Positions 9,285-20,347 of a stretch of DNA of 64,000 nucleotides are shown here, in pieces (positions within the stretch are counted from its first letter, which is position 1; each line of letters opens with the position of its first letter). The stretch comes from Sporosarcina sp. HYO08 (GTDB lineage: Bacteria; Bacillota; Bacilli; Bacillales_A; Planococcaceae), in contig NZ_LPUT01000028.1 in assembly GCF_001563475.1 (NCBI RefSeq), positions 124,001 to 188,000 on the forward strand, read 5' to 3'. Under the pieces are notes generated by a model. It was not told the origin of the DNA, did not search any database, and saw nothing but the letters and a program-made list of their open reading frames with translations. A program made the position numbers and the translations under genes.

Positions 9285-9357
9285 TTTGTTATTCTGGATA
9301 AGGATTGTACAGGATGGTTATCCTAGTTAATAGAAATTTTTTTGGAGGGGTTTTCTA

Positions 9358-9903
9358 ATGGTAGTAGCACGTATGGTAGGTAAACAAGCTCCAGCATTCT
9401 CAATGGACGCGGTTCTAGCTGATAAGTCTTTTGGTAAAGTGAGCTTGGAAGAAAACATGAAAAATGACAAATGGACAGTATTGTTCTTCTATCCAATGGA
9501 CTTCACGTTCGTATGTCCAACGGAAATTACAGCAATGTCTGACCGTTATGATGAGTTCGAAGATCTTGATGCAGAAATTATCGGTGTATCTACAGATACA
9601 ATTCACACACACTTAGCTTGGATCAATACAGACCGTAAAGATAATGGACTTGAGCAGTTGAAATACCCACTAGCAGCGGATACAAATCACCAAGTTTCAA
9701 AAGACTATGGTGTTTTAATTGAAGAAGAAGGTATCGCACTTCGTGGTCTATTCATTATCAACCCTGAAGGTGAATTACAATATCAAACGGTTTTCCACAA
9801 CAATATTGGCCGTGATGTAGACGAAACGCTTCGCGTTCTTCAAGCACTTCAAACTGGCGGACTTTGCCCGGCAAACTGGAGACCAGGTCAGAAAACTCTA
9901 TAA
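9358..9903 (+). CDS. ykuU: 2-Cys peroxiredoxin (YkuU/AhpC family)
   Basis: 181 residues, very strong ribosome site (TTTTTTGGAGGGG). The peroxidatic cysteine lies in DFTFVCPTEI (about Cys52); the resolving cysteine is in the C-terminal GGLCPANWRPG (about Cys169), where typical 2-Cys enzymes have it. It reduces hydrogen peroxide and organic peroxides in the cytoplasm using a thioredoxin-like donor. The next gene is the thiol-disulfide protein YkuV, as in Bacillus, which suggests a functional pair. No PerR-type box is evident upstream. Confidence 0.92.
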   Translation: MVVARMVGKQAPAFSMDAVLADKSFGKVSLEENMKNDKWTVLFFYPMDFTFVCPTEITAMSDRYDEFEDLDAEIIGVSTDTIHTHLAWINTDRKDNGLEQLKYPLAADTNHQVSKDYGVLIEEEGIALRGLFIINPEGELQYQTVFHNNIGRDVDETLRVLQALQTGGLCPANWRPGQKTL

Positions 9904-9925
9904 TTAGATTCAACTTTAACAGTTC

Positions 9926-9964
9926 AAATCCCCACGCAAAATTGTGCTGTGGGGATTTTTTTCA
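9926..9964 (+). terminator. Terminator between ykuU and ykuV
   Basis: Stem AATCCCCAC / GTGGGGATT (9927-9935, 9949-9957) followed by six T. It ends 20 bp before the ykuV start, so it may attenuate rather than separate the genes completely. Confidence 0.8.
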
Positions 9965-9982
9965 AAACGAGGAGGAAATAGC

Positions 9983-10441
9983 ATGAAATTACGCGAACCA
10001 ATGCCAGAACTTGATGGCGCAACTACATGGTTAAATGGTGAAAAAGCAAAAGCAGATTTAGTTGGAGAAAAGCCAACATTATTCCATTTTTGGTCAGTGA
10101 GCTGCCACCTTTGTAAAGAAGCGATGCCAGACGTCAATGACTTCCGTGACCGTTTTAAAGAAGACTTAAATGTCGTTGCGATTCATATGCCACGTTCGGA
10201 AGATGATCTAGATTTAGAACAGATTAAAGCTGTTGCAGCGGAGCATGATATTACACAACCAATTTTTGTAGATAGTGAAGCGAAGCTGACAGACAAATTC
10301 GATAATCAATATGTACCGGCCTATTATGTCTTCGACAAAGACGGACAGCTTCGTCATTTCCAAGCTGGTGGCGGCGGTATGAAAATGCTCGAAAAACGAG
10401 TGAATCGTGTATTAGATGAAATGAAAAAAGCAACAGAGTAA
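9983..10441 (+). CDS. ykuV: Thiol-disulfide oxidoreductase YkuV (thioredoxin-like)
   Basis: 152 residues from the ATG at 9983, chosen because GAGGAGGAAATAGC lies directly upstream; an upstream in-frame extension to 9944 covers the terminator and is not credible. Thioredoxin fold with active site SCHLCKEAMP (about Cys39/Cys42). There is no signal peptide, so it acts in the cytoplasm, unlike membrane-anchored ResA. The sequence follows B. subtilis YkuV closely over its whole length (MKLREPMPEL start, HFQAGG and LEKRVNRVL near the end). It probably reduces the adjacent peroxiredoxin or related partners. Confidence 0.9.
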   Translation: MKLREPMPELDGATTWLNGEKAKADLVGEKPTLFHFWSVSCHLCKEAMPDVNDFRDRFKEDLNVVAIHMPRSEDDLDLEQIKAVAAEHDITQPIFVDSEAKLTDKFDNQYVPAYYVFDKDGQLRHFQAGGGGMKMLEKRVNRVLDEMKKATE

Positions 10442-10448
10442 TGATGAT

Positions 10449-10476
10449 CCCGAAGTCTAATGCTTCGGGTTTTTTC
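10449..10476 (+). terminator. ykuV terminator
   Basis: Stem CCCGAAG / CTTCGGG with a 7-base loop followed by T6. Confidence 0.85.
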
Positions 10477-10546
10477 TTTCAACAATGGAAGGACCCCCAG
10501 GTAAAGAAGAGGAATTTCCGTAAACTAGGAAAAGATCTGCCTACAA

Positions 10547-10575
10547 TTGAGGTGCAGGAAACGATATGATACACT
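10547..10575 (+). promoter_or_regulatory. Candidate sigma-A promoter of ktrC
   Basis: TTGAGG (10547-10552), 17 bp, TACACT (10570-10575), 36 bp before the ktrC start. Confidence 0.5.
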
Positions 10576-10611
10576 AATCGCATCTATGATGGGGATAGGG
10601 GAGAGGTCGTA

Positions 10612-11271
10612 ATGAAAAAAGAATTTGTCGTCATCGGACTCGGCCGTTTCGGTGGGAGTATTGTAAAAGAACTTGTTGAACTAGGTGCCGATGTGATGGC
10701 AATTGATATTTCAGCCGAAAGAGTGGACGAATATGCATCCATTGCAACGCAAGCAGTGACAGCCGATACGACGGATGAGTCTGCTCTACGTTCACTCGGC
10801 ATAAGAAATTTTGATCATGTCGTTGTTGCAATTGGTGAAAATATCCAGGCGAGCATACTGACAACGCTCATGTTAAAAGAGATTGGTGTGGAGCGAATCA
10901 CCGTAAAAGCACAAAGTGATTATCATGCCAAGGTGTTACAAAAAATAGGAGCAGATCAAGTCGTCCATCCAGAACGCGATATGGGTATTCGAATTGCTAA
11001 TAATTTACTTTCAAATAATATACTTGATTATTTAGAGTTGTCGGATGAATATTCGATTGTTGAAATCAGGGCCAATGAAATGCTGGCGGGCTATACATTA
11101 ATTGACTTAGATATCCGAGCTAAATATGGTGTGAATATTGTAGCAATTAAACGGGGCAATCAAATTCTTGTCTCTCCTCAAGCGATTGAAAAAATCCAAT
11201 TAGACGATGTACTAATCGTCATTGGCTCCGATTTGGATATACACCAATTCGAAAAGAAAGCATTACATTGA
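10612..11271 (+). CDS. ktrC: Potassium uptake regulatory subunit KtrC/KtrA (RCK domain)
   Basis: 219 residues. An N-terminal Rossmann RCK_N domain opens with VVIGLGRFGGSIVKEL, the GxGxxG nucleotide-binding loop, with an acidic residue ending strand 2 (MAIDI). A C-terminal RCK_C (TrkA_C) domain spans about 135-217. It forms the cytoplasmic octameric ring that gates a KtrB/KtrD K+ channel in response to ATP/ADP and c-di-AMP. The channel subunit is not in this window. I call it ktrC rather than ktrA because it sits beside rnjA as in B. subtilis. It converges on rnjA across a shared terminator. Confidence 0.85.
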   Translation: MKKEFVVIGLGRFGGSIVKELVELGADVMAIDISAERVDEYASIATQAVTADTTDESALRSLGIRNFDHVVVAIGENIQASILTTLMLKEIGVERITVKAQSDYHAKVLQKIGADQVVHPERDMGIRIANNLLSNNILDYLELSDEYSIVEIRANEMLAGYTLIDLDIRAKYGVNIVAIKRGNQILVSPQAIEKIQLDDVLIVIGSDLDIHQFEKKALH

Positions 11272-11315
11272 AAAAATCCCGCAAATGCGTTTTATGCGCA
11301 TTTTGCGGGATTTTC
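11272..11315. terminator. Bidirectional ktrC/rnjA terminator
   Basis: Long inverted repeat AAAAATCCCGCAAAATGCG-type: arms 11272-11290 and 11297-11315, flanked by A/T runs, between convergent genes. Confidence 0.9.
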
Positions 11316-12983
11316 TTATACTTCCATTACAACCGGCAGAATCATTGGTTTTCGTTTTGTTTTTTCATATAGATAAGGAACGAGTTCATCGATCATATCA
11401 TTTTTTAAGCCAGGAAGTTCAGTATTTCCATTGGAAAGTCTTTTTTGAATTTGTCTGGATAGCATTTGCTGTGCTTCATAAATCATCGATCCTGATTCAC
11501 GCATATAAACAAATCCACGTGAAATGATATCAGGACCGGAAACAATTCTATTGCGTTTTGTATCAATTGTCGTGACGACAATGACGAGCCCGTCTTCAGA
11601 GAGAATTCGTCGATCCCGCAATACAACATTTCCGATATCTCCAATTCCACTCCCGTCAATATACACATCACCGGATGGAATACGACCAGAAAGTCTAGCC
11701 TCATCTTGGGTCAAGGCCAAGATGTCACCATTGCCCATAATAAAGGTATTTTCCCTCGGAACATCACAATCAACGGCTAGATTTGAGTGCATTTTCAACA
11801 TGCGATATTCTCCGTGGATCGGCATAAAGAATTTTGGCCTCATCAAACGGAGCATGAGCTTTTGCTCTTCTTGAGAACCATGCCCAGATGTATGGATATT
11901 GTTTAATGACCCGTGTAAGACCTCTGCACCCGCACGGAACAAAGCGTTAATCGTCTTGTTTACACTAAGTGTATTTCCTGGTATTGGTGAAGAAGAAAAA
12001 ATAACGGTATCGCCGGGTTGTATTTGAACTTGGCGGTGCGTACCATTTGCGATTCTAGAAAGTGCTGCCATTGGTTCGCCCTGGCTTCCTGTGCAAAGGA
12101 TCATGACTTCATTCGCAGGCAATCGATTGAGCGACTGAGAATCGACAAAAAGCTCTTTTGGTGCATCAATATACCCGAGCTCGCGACCAATCGTAATGGC
12201 ATTGTCCATACTGCGGCCGAAAACAGCAATTTTACGATTGTAAGTGAGTGCAGCTTCAATGACTTGCTGAAGTCTGTGTATATTAGAAGCAAACGTCGCA
12301 AATATAATTCTACCTTGTACTTTACGGAAGATATCATTTAGGCTTTCACCTACTTTTCTTTCCGACATCGTAAAGTTTGGAATTTCGGCATTCGTACTGT
12401 CGCTTAATAAGCAAAGGACACCGTCATTTCCGATTTTCGCCATTTTAGTTAAGTTGGCTGGTTCTCCAACAGGTGTAAAGTCAAACTTGAAATCTCCTGT
12501 GTGAACAATATTGCCAGAAGGCGTTTTAACGACTACACCAAAGGCATCGGGAATACTATGTGTTGTACGGAAAAAAGAGACGGAAGTTTTCCGAAACTTA
12601 ATCACATCGTCTTCTTGAATCGGGATCATTTTCGTTGTTCTAAGCAACCCATGCTCCTCGAGCTTATTGCGAAGAAGACCGAGTGCAAGTTTTCCACCGT
12701 AAATCGGCACGTTTATTTTCCGCAGTAAGTAGGGAATACCGCCAATATGATCTTCATGTCCATGAGTGATAAAAAGACCTTTAATTTTATCTGCATTGCG
12801 TTCGAGGTATGAATAGTCTGGAATGACGTAGTCAATTCCTAGTAGCTCATCCTCGGGAAATTTAATACCAGCGTCAATTAAAATAATTTCGTCTTGAAAT
12901 TGTACGCCGTACGTATTTTTACCGATTTCACCTAGTCCGCCTAAAGCGAAAACGGCTGTTTCATTGTTTTTGATCGATCTCAT
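11316..12983 (-). CDS. rnjA: Ribonuclease J1
   Basis: 555 residues, full length for RNase J1. Beta-lactamase fold with the zinc motif [10 protein letters not shown] (about 73-82), a beta-CASP insertion and the HGEYRML segment near residue 390. It is a 5'-3' exo- and endoribonuclease of mRNA decay and rRNA maturation. It starts 4 bp after rpoY, so the two are cotranscribed as in other Bacillales. Ribosome site GAGAAGG. Confidence 0.95.
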   Translation of the reverse strand: MRSIKNNETAVFALGGLGEIGKNTYGVQFQDEIILIDAGIKFPEDELLGIDYVIPDYSYLERNADKIKGLFITHGHEDHIGGIPYLLRKINVPIYGGKLALGLLRNKLEEHGLLRTTKMIPIQEDDVIKFRKTSVSFFRTTHSIPDAFGVVVKTPSGNIVHTGDFKFDFTPVGEPANLTKMAKIGNDGVLCLLSDSTNAEIPNFTMSERKVGESLNDIFRKVQGRIIFATFASNIHRLQQVIEAALTYNRKIAVFGRSMDNAITIGRELGYIDAPKELFVDSQSLNRLPANEVMILCTGSQGEPMAALSRIANGTHRQVQIQPGDTVIFSSSPIPGNTLSVNKTINALFRAGAEVLHGSLNNIHTSGHGSQEEQKLMLRLMRPKFFMPIHGEYRMLKMHSNLAVDCDVPRENTFIMGNGDILALTQDEARLSGRIPSGDVYIDGSGIGDIGNVVLRDRRILSEDGLVIVVTTIDTKRNRIVSGPDIISRGFVYMRESGSMIYEAQQMLSRQIQKRLSNGNTELPGLKNDMIDELVPYLYEKTKRKPMILPVVMEV

Positions 12984-12986
12984 TCG

Positions 12987-13196
12987 TTAAACCTTCTCAA
13001 TCTCGAAATGCGGATCGGCCTGTTCGTATTCCAAGTGTTCGCCTTCAATTAATTGGATAAATTCAATATTATATCCGCGGCTTTTCAATTTCTTCCGAAC
13101 AGCTCTCTCCGAATCTGCTTCTACGTACATGCTTTTTGTATTTTCGCGGACAGGAATTTGATGCATGTTTTCTTGATAGTAAATTTTGTAAATCAT
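12987..13196 (-). CDS. rpoY: RNA polymerase epsilon subunit RpoY
   Basis: 69 residues, the family length. Starts MIYKIYYQENMHQIPVRENT and contains the ERAVRKKLKSRGYNIEFIQ helix-strand typical of DUF1447/YkzG. It is a small accessory subunit of Firmicute RNA polymerase and is invariably next to rnjA. Strong ribosome site AAAAAGGAGCG. Confidence 0.93.
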   Translation of the reverse strand: MIYKIYYQENMHQIPVRENTKSMYVEADSERAVRKKLKSRGYNIEFIQLIEGEHLEYEQADPHFEIEKV

Positions 13197-13269
13197 GATT
13201 TGCGCTCCTTTTTCAAACGATCATTTTCATTCTCTATATAATATCACGACATTTCCTTAAAATAAAGAA

Positions 13270-13294
13270 AAGCCCACCATGCATATGGTGAGCT
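13270..13294. terminator. Hairpin downstream of the 23-residue peptide gene
   Basis: CACCAT/ATGGTG stem inside AGCCCACC...GGTGAGCT; A-run on the 5' side gives a T-run on the minus strand. It would terminate the peptide transcript ahead of rpoY. Confidence 0.6.
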
Positions 13295-13302
13295 GATTAG
13301 TT

Positions 13303-13374
13303 TTAGGCTATTGTTTTTTTACCGAGAATGCCATTTAGACGCTTTAATAACTTTTTTTTCAGGCGTTTATACAT
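13303..13374 (-). CDS. Very small basic peptide (23 residues), unknown function
   Basis: ATG at 13374 with AGGGAGTG 8 bases upstream; the frame codes for MYKRLKKKLLKRLNGILGKK plus TIA and then stops. Ten of 23 residues are Lys/Arg and they alternate with Leu/Ile, so a helix would be amphipathic and strongly cationic. A good ribosome site, a compact size and a hairpin after the stop argue that it is expressed. It sits between def and rpoY on the same strand. It could be a membrane-active peptide, a nucleic-acid-binding peptide or a leader; I cannot tell which. Confidence 0.5.
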   Translation of the reverse strand: MYKRLKKKLLKRLNGILGKKTIA

Positions 13375-13432
13375 GGCTATATCACTCCCTAAATATATTA
13401 TAGCCTTTTTTGAATTATCTGTCAAGAAGCTG

Positions 13433-13990
13433 TCAGTCTCGATCAAATGGAATCGCATTTGGAATGTCCTTGAATGGACTTTTTTTGTCGATATGATCAA
13501 AAAACATAATACCGTTCAAGTGATCAAGCTCATGTTGAAATGCAATGGCCGGAAGTCCTTTTAACCTTTTTTTGAACTCTTTCCCATCCGTATCATAAGC
13601 TTTTATCGTAATCCGTGCATAACGGGGAACATAGCCCTCTACGTCCCGATCCACGGATAGACAGCCCTCGCCAGACGTTAAATACGTTTTTTCGACAGAA
13701 TGACTTATGATTTTCGGATTGATCGCAACGAAGCTTAAGGGATCCTTTCCGGTTTCAGGAATATGAAGAGCGAAAATTCTTTTGGACTCATCAACTTGCG
13801 GGGCAGCAAGTCCAATTCCGGGTCGCAGACCATACCGTTCGCTTAGCTCGATGTCTTGGCTGTTTTTTACATATTCAAGTAAATCGTCGCATAGTTTACG
13901 ATCTTCTTTTGCGAGTGGAAAAGGGACTTCTTGCGCACGTTTTCGAAGAGCGGGATGACCTTCTCTGACGATGTTTTTCATTAAAATCAT
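13433..13990 (-). CDS. def: Peptide deformylase (type II)
   Basis: 185 residues from the ATG at 13990 (MILMKNIVREGHPAL, matching the usual DefB start and preceded by AAAGGAAG). Motif 1 GIGLAAPQV, motif 2 EGCLSV and motif 3 FQHELDHLNG give the metal ligands Cys, His, His and the catalytic Glu. The insertion typical of Gram-positive type II enzymes is present. It removes the formyl group from nascent proteins. In-frame sequence up to 14026 lacks a ribosome site. Confidence 0.94.
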   Translation of the reverse strand: MILMKNIVREGHPALRKRAQEVPFPLAKEDRKLCDDLLEYVKNSQDIELSERYGLRPGIGLAAPQVDESKRIFALHIPETGKDPLSFVAINPKIISHSVEKTYLTSGEGCLSVDRDVEGYVPRYARITIKAYDTDGKEFKKRLKGLPAIAFQHELDHLNGIMFFDHIDKKSPFKDIPNAIPFDRD

Positions 13991-14162
13991 GTTTACGCTT
14001 CCTTTCGACAGTGTTCGTTTACACAATAGTATAATGCAATCGCAAATTGGGTGAAAGAAATTCCCATTGATTTATTCGTCCACCGCTTCATCTATAGGGA
14101 AAGCACCTTGAATTGAAGATATGGAAACGTTATAGTTTATTCATAATTGGAGGGGTTTGACT

Positions 14163-14789
14163 GTGAAACAAAAAATATTTTACTGCTTAATTTTGTCAAC
14201 ATTCATTTTATCTGGTTGTTTCGGTCGATCAGTTGAAAGTGAGTTGTCTTCAGTGATCAATGATCTGAATAAAGCGGAAACAAAATATAATGAAACGCAA
14301 GTTCTTCTAATAGATATGGAAACAAAAGAGCAAAAATTCTTTAATGATGTTATGGGGTTAACGCAAAAGCAATATGACCAGCTGTTAATGAAAGTTGTGG
14401 AAATGGAAGAAATGCTTGTGAAAAGGGTCCAGCTAATTGAACAAGAAAAAGCTTCAATGGAAGAAGCGCATAAGTTGCTGAAGGAGTTTGATCCGATCAT
14501 ATCAACATTGGAAGGCCAAGAAAAAAGCAAAGTGGAACAACTAAAAGAAGCTTTTGATGACCGATATGCGCTACATTCGACATTCGTTATTGCCTATGAA
14601 AAATTGACAACTCTTCAAAAAGAATTGTATGAAATGATCGCAGTGAAAGACACACATTTACCTAAACTTCAAGAAAAAGTAAAGCAGGTAAATGATCAAA
14701 ATGAACGTGTGCAATCAGCGATTGACGCTTTCAATAATTCGACTGTAAATATCAATCAATTAAAAGATGAGGTATTCAGTGTTTTTTGA
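14163..14789 (+). CDS. ykyA: YkyA-like lipoprotein
   Basis: 208 residues from the GTG at 14163 (GGAGGGG 8 bases upstream; a TTG six bases earlier is too close). Signal peptide with lipobox LSGC (Cys about 19). The rest is almost wholly helical and charged, a predicted coiled coil rich in Glu, Lys and Gln from about 30 to 200. It matches YkyA, described as a putative cell-wall-binding lipoprotein, and lies between def and pdhA as in B. subtilis. Function unknown; it would face the outside of the membrane. Confidence 0.82.
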   Translation: MKQKIFYCLILSTFILSGCFGRSVESELSSVINDLNKAETKYNETQVLLIDMETKEQKFFNDVMGLTQKQYDQLLMKVVEMEEMLVKRVQLIEQEKASMEEAHKLLKEFDPIISTLEGQEKSKVEQLKEAFDDRYALHSTFVIAYEKLTTLQKELYEMIAVKDTHLPKLQEKVKQVNDQNERVQSAIDAFNNSTVNINQLKDEVFSVF

Positions 14790-14811
14790 CAAAAGAGAAT
14801 AAGGAAATGAT

Positions 14812-14843
14812 GAGTAGGGAATAGTCATTCTCTGCTCTTTTTT
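14812..14843 (+). terminator. ykyA terminator
   Basis: GAGTAGGGAAT / ATTCTCTGCTC stem with two wobble pairs and a 4-base loop, then T6. Confidence 0.75.
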
Positions 14844-15024
14844 CGTCTTTTTCCCCGATTTTCATCGAATGGGAACCGCTTCTAATTTGTAAAACAGCAA
14901 CAAGATTTAATTCATATATGATGAAATCTATTATAATACAGATCTCCACTTGTGCTAATACAGTATTGTAATATTCGAAAAGTCATTCTATTACCAGATA
15001 CTTAGAAAAGGGGAGATACGGGGA

Positions 15025-15053
15025 TTGACCAATAAGATTTGATTAAGTATACT
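15025..15053 (+). promoter_or_regulatory. Sigma-A promoter of the pdh operon
   Basis: TTGACC (15025-15030), exact 17-bp spacer, TATACT (15048-15053). It gives a leader of about 65 bases before pdhA. Confidence 0.8.
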
Positions 15054-15110
15054 GAAAGTAGAAAGACATTGTATCAATAGATTCATCACTGAATCATAAT
15101 ACAGTTATAA

Positions 15111-16241
<1,131 letters not shown>

Positions 16242-16244
16242 CCG

Positions 16245-17222
16245 ATGGCACAAATGACGATGATTCAAGCAATTACCGATGCGATGCGCACGGAGTTAAA
16301 AAATGATGAAAACGTCCTCGTCTTCGGTGAAGACGTTGGGAATAACGGCGGGGTATTCCGCGCAACAGAAGGTCTTCAAAAAGAATTTGGTGAAGAACGA
16401 GTTTTTGACACTCCGCTTGCGGAGTCGGGAATCGGTGGTCTGGCAATAGGTCTTGCATTTACAGGCTTCCGTCCAATTATGGAAATCCAGTTTTTTGGCT
16501 TTATATATGAAGTGATTGACTCGGTAAGTGGTCAATTAGCCCGTATGAATTTCCGAAGTGCAGGACGTTTCAACGCACCGGTGACAATTCGTTCTCCATT
16601 CGGAGGCGGAGTGGCAACACCTGAAATGCACGCTGATAGTCTTGAAAACCTTGTTGCGTCACAACCAGGTATTAAAGTTGTCATCCCTTCAACACCATAC
16701 GATGCAAAAGGTTTACTTATTTCCGCTATCCGCGATGAGGATCCAGTTGTTTTCCTTGAGCATATGAAGCTTTATCGTTCATTTAGACAAGAGGTTCCGG
16801 AAGAAGAGTACACAATTCCATTAGGTAAAGCGGATATTAAGCGAGAAGGTAAAGATTTGTCTGTCATTACTTACGGTGCGATGGTACACGAAAGCTTGAA
16901 GGCAGCTGAGGCACTTGAAAAAGAAGGGTACTCACTAGAGGTAATTGACCTTCGTACTGTACAACCAATTGATATTGAGACAATTCTTGCGTCTGTCGAA
17001 AAAACAAATCGTGCAATTGTCGTTCAAGAAGCGCAAAAACAAGCTGGAATTGCAGCGAACGTTGTAGCTGAAATTACAGAGCGAGCGATTTTAAACCTTG
17101 AGGCTCCTGTTCTGCGCGTCACGGCGCCGGACACAGTCTATCCATTTGCCCAAGGTGAAAACGTATGGCTTCCAGATGTAAACGACATTATTGAAACAGC
17201 TAAAAAAGTCTTGACGTTTTAA
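16245..17222 (+). CDS. pdhB: Pyruvate dehydrogenase E1 component beta subunit
   Basis: 325 residues. Transketolase-like pyrimidine domain ([15 protein letters not shown]..., [15 protein letters not shown]) and a C-terminal transketolase domain (about 190-320). Forms the E1 heterotetramer with PdhA. The ribosome site is the GAAGGAG inside the end of pdhA, so the genes are coupled. Confidence 0.95.
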   Translation: MAQMTMIQAITDAMRTELKNDENVLVFGEDVGNNGGVFRATEGLQKEFGEERVFDTPLAESGIGGLAIGLAFTGFRPIMEIQFFGFIYEVIDSVSGQLARMNFRSAGRFNAPVTIRSPFGGGVATPEMHADSLENLVASQPGIKVVIPSTPYDAKGLLISAIRDEDPVVFLEHMKLYRSFRQEVPEEEYTIPLGKADIKREGKDLSVITYGAMVHESLKAAEALEKEGYSLEVIDLRTVQPIDIETILASVEKTNRAIVVQEAQKQAGIAANVVAEITERAILNLEAPVLRVTAPDTVYPFAQGENVWLPDVNDIIETAKKVLTF

Positions 17223-17343
17223 TTGTTAGAATAAGGGGGCGGCTGGGGCTTCTGCTGCAAGCTCCTAACGCCGTTCTGATGTGAAATGCTAACAACTCGT
17301 TTGAAAATAACTAAACGTAACAATATATGAAAGGGTGAATCGC
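17223..17343 (+). other. pdhB-pdhC intergenic region with a stable hairpin and possible internal promoter
   Basis: 121 bp. A bulged hairpin at 17237-17273 pairs GGCG with CGCC and GGGGCTT with AAGCTCC around a CTGCTGC loop; no T-run follows, so it is not a clear terminator. Downstream, TTGAAA (17301-17306) with a weak -10 could start a pdhC-pdhD transcript. Confidence 0.45.
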
Positions 17344-18672
17344 GTGGCAGTTGAATTCCGATTACCTGATATTGGAGAAGGTATCCATGAAGGTGAAATT
17401 GTAAAGTGGTTCGTAGCAAAAGGCGATAAAATCAATGAAGATGACACACTTCTTGAAGTGCAAAACGATAAAGCGGTTGTTGAAATCCCATCTCCAGTAA
17501 CTGGAACTGTTAAAGAAATTGTTGTTGCAGAAGGAACGGTTGCGGTTGTTGGCGATGTGTTAATTACATTCGACGCACCAGGCTATGAAGGTGCAAAGTC
17601 TTCTGATGCAGATACAACGACAACAGAAGCAGAGCAGCCAAAAGCTGAAGAAGAAAGCCAAGTTACTGTAGAACAAAACGTTGCAACACCTGCTTCTGCG
17701 GCGCAAGCAACTGGTGACGTTGATCCGAACCACCGTGTTATTGCAATGCCATCTGTGCGTAAATATGCACGTGAGCAAGGGATTGACATTCGTCAAGTAT
17801 CCGGCACAGGGAAAAATGGACGTGTTTTAAAAGAAGATATTGACACATTCCTTGGCGGGGGCCAAGTGCAAGTTGAAGCACCATCTGCTGAAGAAACTGT
17901 TCAAACGGAAAATATCGCAACGGAACAAACAGCGGCACCTACACCTGCTCCTGTTCATCTTGAAGGAGATTTCCCAGAAACGCGTGAAAAAATGTCTGGA
18001 ATCCGTAGAGCAATTGCTAAAGCAATGGTCAACTCGAAGCATACAGCGCCACATGTTACATTACTCGACGAAGTAGATGTGACGGAGCTTGTCGCACACC
18101 GCAAGAAGTTCAAAGATATTGCGGCTGAGAAAGATATTAAATTGACGTATCTACCGTACGTCGTCAAAGCGCTTGTATCGACGTTGCGTGAATACCCTGC
18201 GTTAAATACGTCGCTTGATGATGAAACGCAAGAAATTATTCAAAAGCATTACTACAATATTGGAATTGCAGCGGACACTGAGCGCGGTTTACTCGTTCCG
18301 GTCATCAAGCATGCAGATCGTAAATCGGTCTTTGCAATTTCTGATGAAATTAACACACTTGCTGTCAAAGCGCGTGAAGGCAAATTATCACCCGCAGAAA
18401 TGAAAGGTGCTTCATGTTCAATTACGAATATTGGTTCTGCTGGCGGCCAATGGTTCACGCCAATTATTAACCATCCAGAAGTAGCAATTCTAGGAATTGG
18501 CCGAATTGCTGAAAAACCAATTGTAAAAGATGGTGAAATTGTAGCAGCTCCTATGTTAGCATTATCATTAGTGTTCGATCACCGAGTAATTGATGGTGCA
18601 ACCGGCCAAGCGGCATTAAACCACCTGAAAAAATTACTCGGAAATCCAGAACTATTATTAATGGAGGCATGA
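17344..18672 (+). CDS. pdhC: Pyruvate dehydrogenase E2, dihydrolipoamide acetyltransferase
   Basis: 442 residues from the GTG at 17344, preceded by AAGGGTG. One lipoyl domain (about 1-77) with the lipoylated Lys in QNDKAVVEI; an Ala/Pro/Glu/Thr-rich linker; a peripheral subunit-binding domain (about 130-165, [15 protein letters not shown]); a second Ala/Pro linker; and a catalytic domain with [11 protein letters not shown] near the end, the His-Asp pair of E2 transferases. It forms the core that carries acetyl groups to CoA. Confidence 0.95.
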   Translation: MAVEFRLPDIGEGIHEGEIVKWFVAKGDKINEDDTLLEVQNDKAVVEIPSPVTGTVKEIVVAEGTVAVVGDVLITFDAPGYEGAKSSDADTTTTEAEQPKAEEESQVTVEQNVATPASAAQATGDVDPNHRVIAMPSVRKYAREQGIDIRQVSGTGKNGRVLKEDIDTFLGGGQVQVEAPSAEETVQTENIATEQTAAPTPAPVHLEGDFPETREKMSGIRRAIAKAMVNSKHTAPHVTLLDEVDVTELVAHRKKFKDIAAEKDIKLTYLPYVVKALVSTLREYPALNTSLDDETQEIIQKHYYNIGIAADTERGLLVPVIKHADRKSVFAISDEINTLAVKAREGKLSPAEMKGASCSITNIGSAGGQWFTPIINHPEVAILGIGRIAEKPIVKDGEIVAAPMLALSLVFDHRVIDGATGQAALNHLKKLLGNPELLLMEA

Positions 18673-18676
18673 TGAA

Positions 18677-20089
18677 ATGGTAGTAGGCGATTTTCCAATA
18701 GAAGTAGATACGCTCGTCGTAGGATCCGGTCCTGGAGGCTACGTAGCTGCAATCCGTGCTGCACAATTAGGTCAGAAAGTAACAATTGTTGAAAAAAATA
18801 CACTAGGCGGTGTGTGCTTAAACGTAGGATGTATTCCTTCTAAAGCGCTAATCGCTGTTGGGCATCGCTATGCATCTGCAAAAGAATCAGATGCAATGGG
18901 AATTACAGCAACTGACGTTAAGCTAGATTTTTCCAAGGCGCAAGCATTTAAAGACGGCGTTGTGAAAAAGTTAACAGGCGGTGTTGAAGGGCTGTTAAAA
19001 GGCAATAAAGTCGACATCGTTAAAGGTGAAGCGTATTTTGTAGATAGTGAAACTGTTCGTGTAATGGATGAAACTTCTGCACAAACGTATAAATTCAAAA
19101 ATGCGATTATCGCAACAGGCTCACGTCCAGTTGAAATTCCAACTTTCAAGTTTTCAAAACGTGTTCTTAGTTCAACGGGTGCACTCAATCTGCCGGAACT
19201 ACCAGGCAAGCTCGTTGTAATCGGCGGCGGATATATCGGTACGGAGTTAGGTTCTGCTTATGCGAATCTTGGTTCTGAAGTGACGATTATTGAAGGTGCG
19301 GATGACATCCTTGCTGGCTTCGAAAAACAAATGACACAAATGGTTAAGAGAAGTTTGAAGAAAAAAGGCGTCGAAGTTGTCGTGAAAGCATCTGCTAAAG
19401 GTGTTGAAGAGACAGAAAACGGTGTAACAGTAACGTACGAAGCAAAAGGCGAAGAAAAGAAAGTAGAAGCAGACTACGTACTTGTTACAGTGGGTCGTCG
19501 TCCAAACACAGACGAAATCGGTCTGGAAGAAATGGGCGTTAAATTCTTGGATCGCGGTTTGATCGAAGTTGACGGACAGTGCCGTACAAGCCTTCCAAAC
19601 GTTTATGCGATTGGTGACATTGTTCCTGGTCCGCAGCTTGCGCATAAAGCTTCCTATGAGGCGAAAATTGCGGCTGAAGCGATTGCCGGGGAAGCGTCCG
19701 AAGTAGATTACTTGGCAATTCCAGCAGTTTGCTTTACAGACCCTGAACTTGCAACAGTTGGTTTGAACGAAAAGCAAGCGAAAGATGAAGGTTATGAAGT
19801 TGTAGGCGGGAAATTCCCATTTGCTGCAAACGGCAGAGCTTTGTCTCTTGATGCAACAGATGGATTCGTGAAGCTTGTTGCACGTAAAGAAGACGGCCTT
19901 CTATTAGGTGCGCAAATTGTTGGTGAAAATGCATCCGATATGATCGCAGAGCTAGGTCTGGCAATTGAGGCTGGCATGACGCTAGAAGATATCGCAATGA
20001 CCATCCATGCGCACCCAACATTGGGAGAGATCGCGATGGAAGCAGCGGAAGTTGCTTTAGGCAAACCGATTCATATGATGGCAAAATAA
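18677..20089 (+). CDS. pdhD: Dihydrolipoamide dehydrogenase (E3)
   Basis: 470 residues. FAD-binding [10 protein letters not shown], redox disulfide [14 protein letters not shown] (about Cys47/Cys52), NAD-binding [10 protein letters not shown] and C-terminal HAHPTLGE with the catalytic His-Glu pair. It reoxidises the lipoyl group of PdhC and is shared by other 2-oxoacid complexes. It starts 4 bp after pdhC and ends at a strong terminator. Confidence 0.96.
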   Translation: MVVGDFPIEVDTLVVGSGPGGYVAAIRAAQLGQKVTIVEKNTLGGVCLNVGCIPSKALIAVGHRYASAKESDAMGITATDVKLDFSKAQAFKDGVVKKLTGGVEGLLKGNKVDIVKGEAYFVDSETVRVMDETSAQTYKFKNAIIATGSRPVEIPTFKFSKRVLSSTGALNLPELPGKLVVIGGGYIGTELGSAYANLGSEVTIIEGADDILAGFEKQMTQMVKRSLKKKGVEVVVKASAKGVEETENGVTVTYEAKGEEKKVEADYVLVTVGRRPNTDEIGLEEMGVKFLDRGLIEVDGQCRTSLPNVYAIGDIVPGPQLAHKASYEAKIAAEAIAGEASEVDYLAIPAVCFTDPELATVGLNEKQAKDEGYEVVGGKFPFAANGRALSLDATDGFVKLVARKEDGLLLGAQIVGENASDMIAELGLAIEAGMTLEDIAMTIHAHPTLGEIAMEAAEVALGKPIHMMAK

Positions 20090-20103
20090 TAAGGTTGAAA
20101 AAG

Positions 20104-20146
20104 GGCGTCTATCTAGTAATTTGATTACTGGATAGACGTTTTTTTG
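20104..20146 (+). terminator. pdh operon terminator
   Basis: CGTCTATC..AGTAAT and ATTACT..GATAGACG form a long stem followed by T7. Confidence 0.88.
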
Positions 20147-20347
20147 TGTCCGTTATGAGTAATTGCTAAATGGTGGAAGTCCACTACAGGCTAGGACCAT
20201 GCACTTGTGATTTTTCTGCGACCAATCATAAAAGATGGTTCGTAAGATAATTTATAGCAAACAAAATATAAAAAAGTCACTATTTCATAAAAATATAACT
20301 GAACTTTCTATATATAATGAAATTACAAACAAATAGGAGGCGTTTTT

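Noticed and set aside
9166-9357. PerR box upstream of the peroxiredoxin gene
   Set aside because: No sequence close to TTATAATnATTATAA is present.
19247-19777. Antisense ORF of 176 codons inside pdhD
   Set aside because: Shadow of a highly conserved gene; Phe/Cys/Asn-rich translation and no initiation signal.
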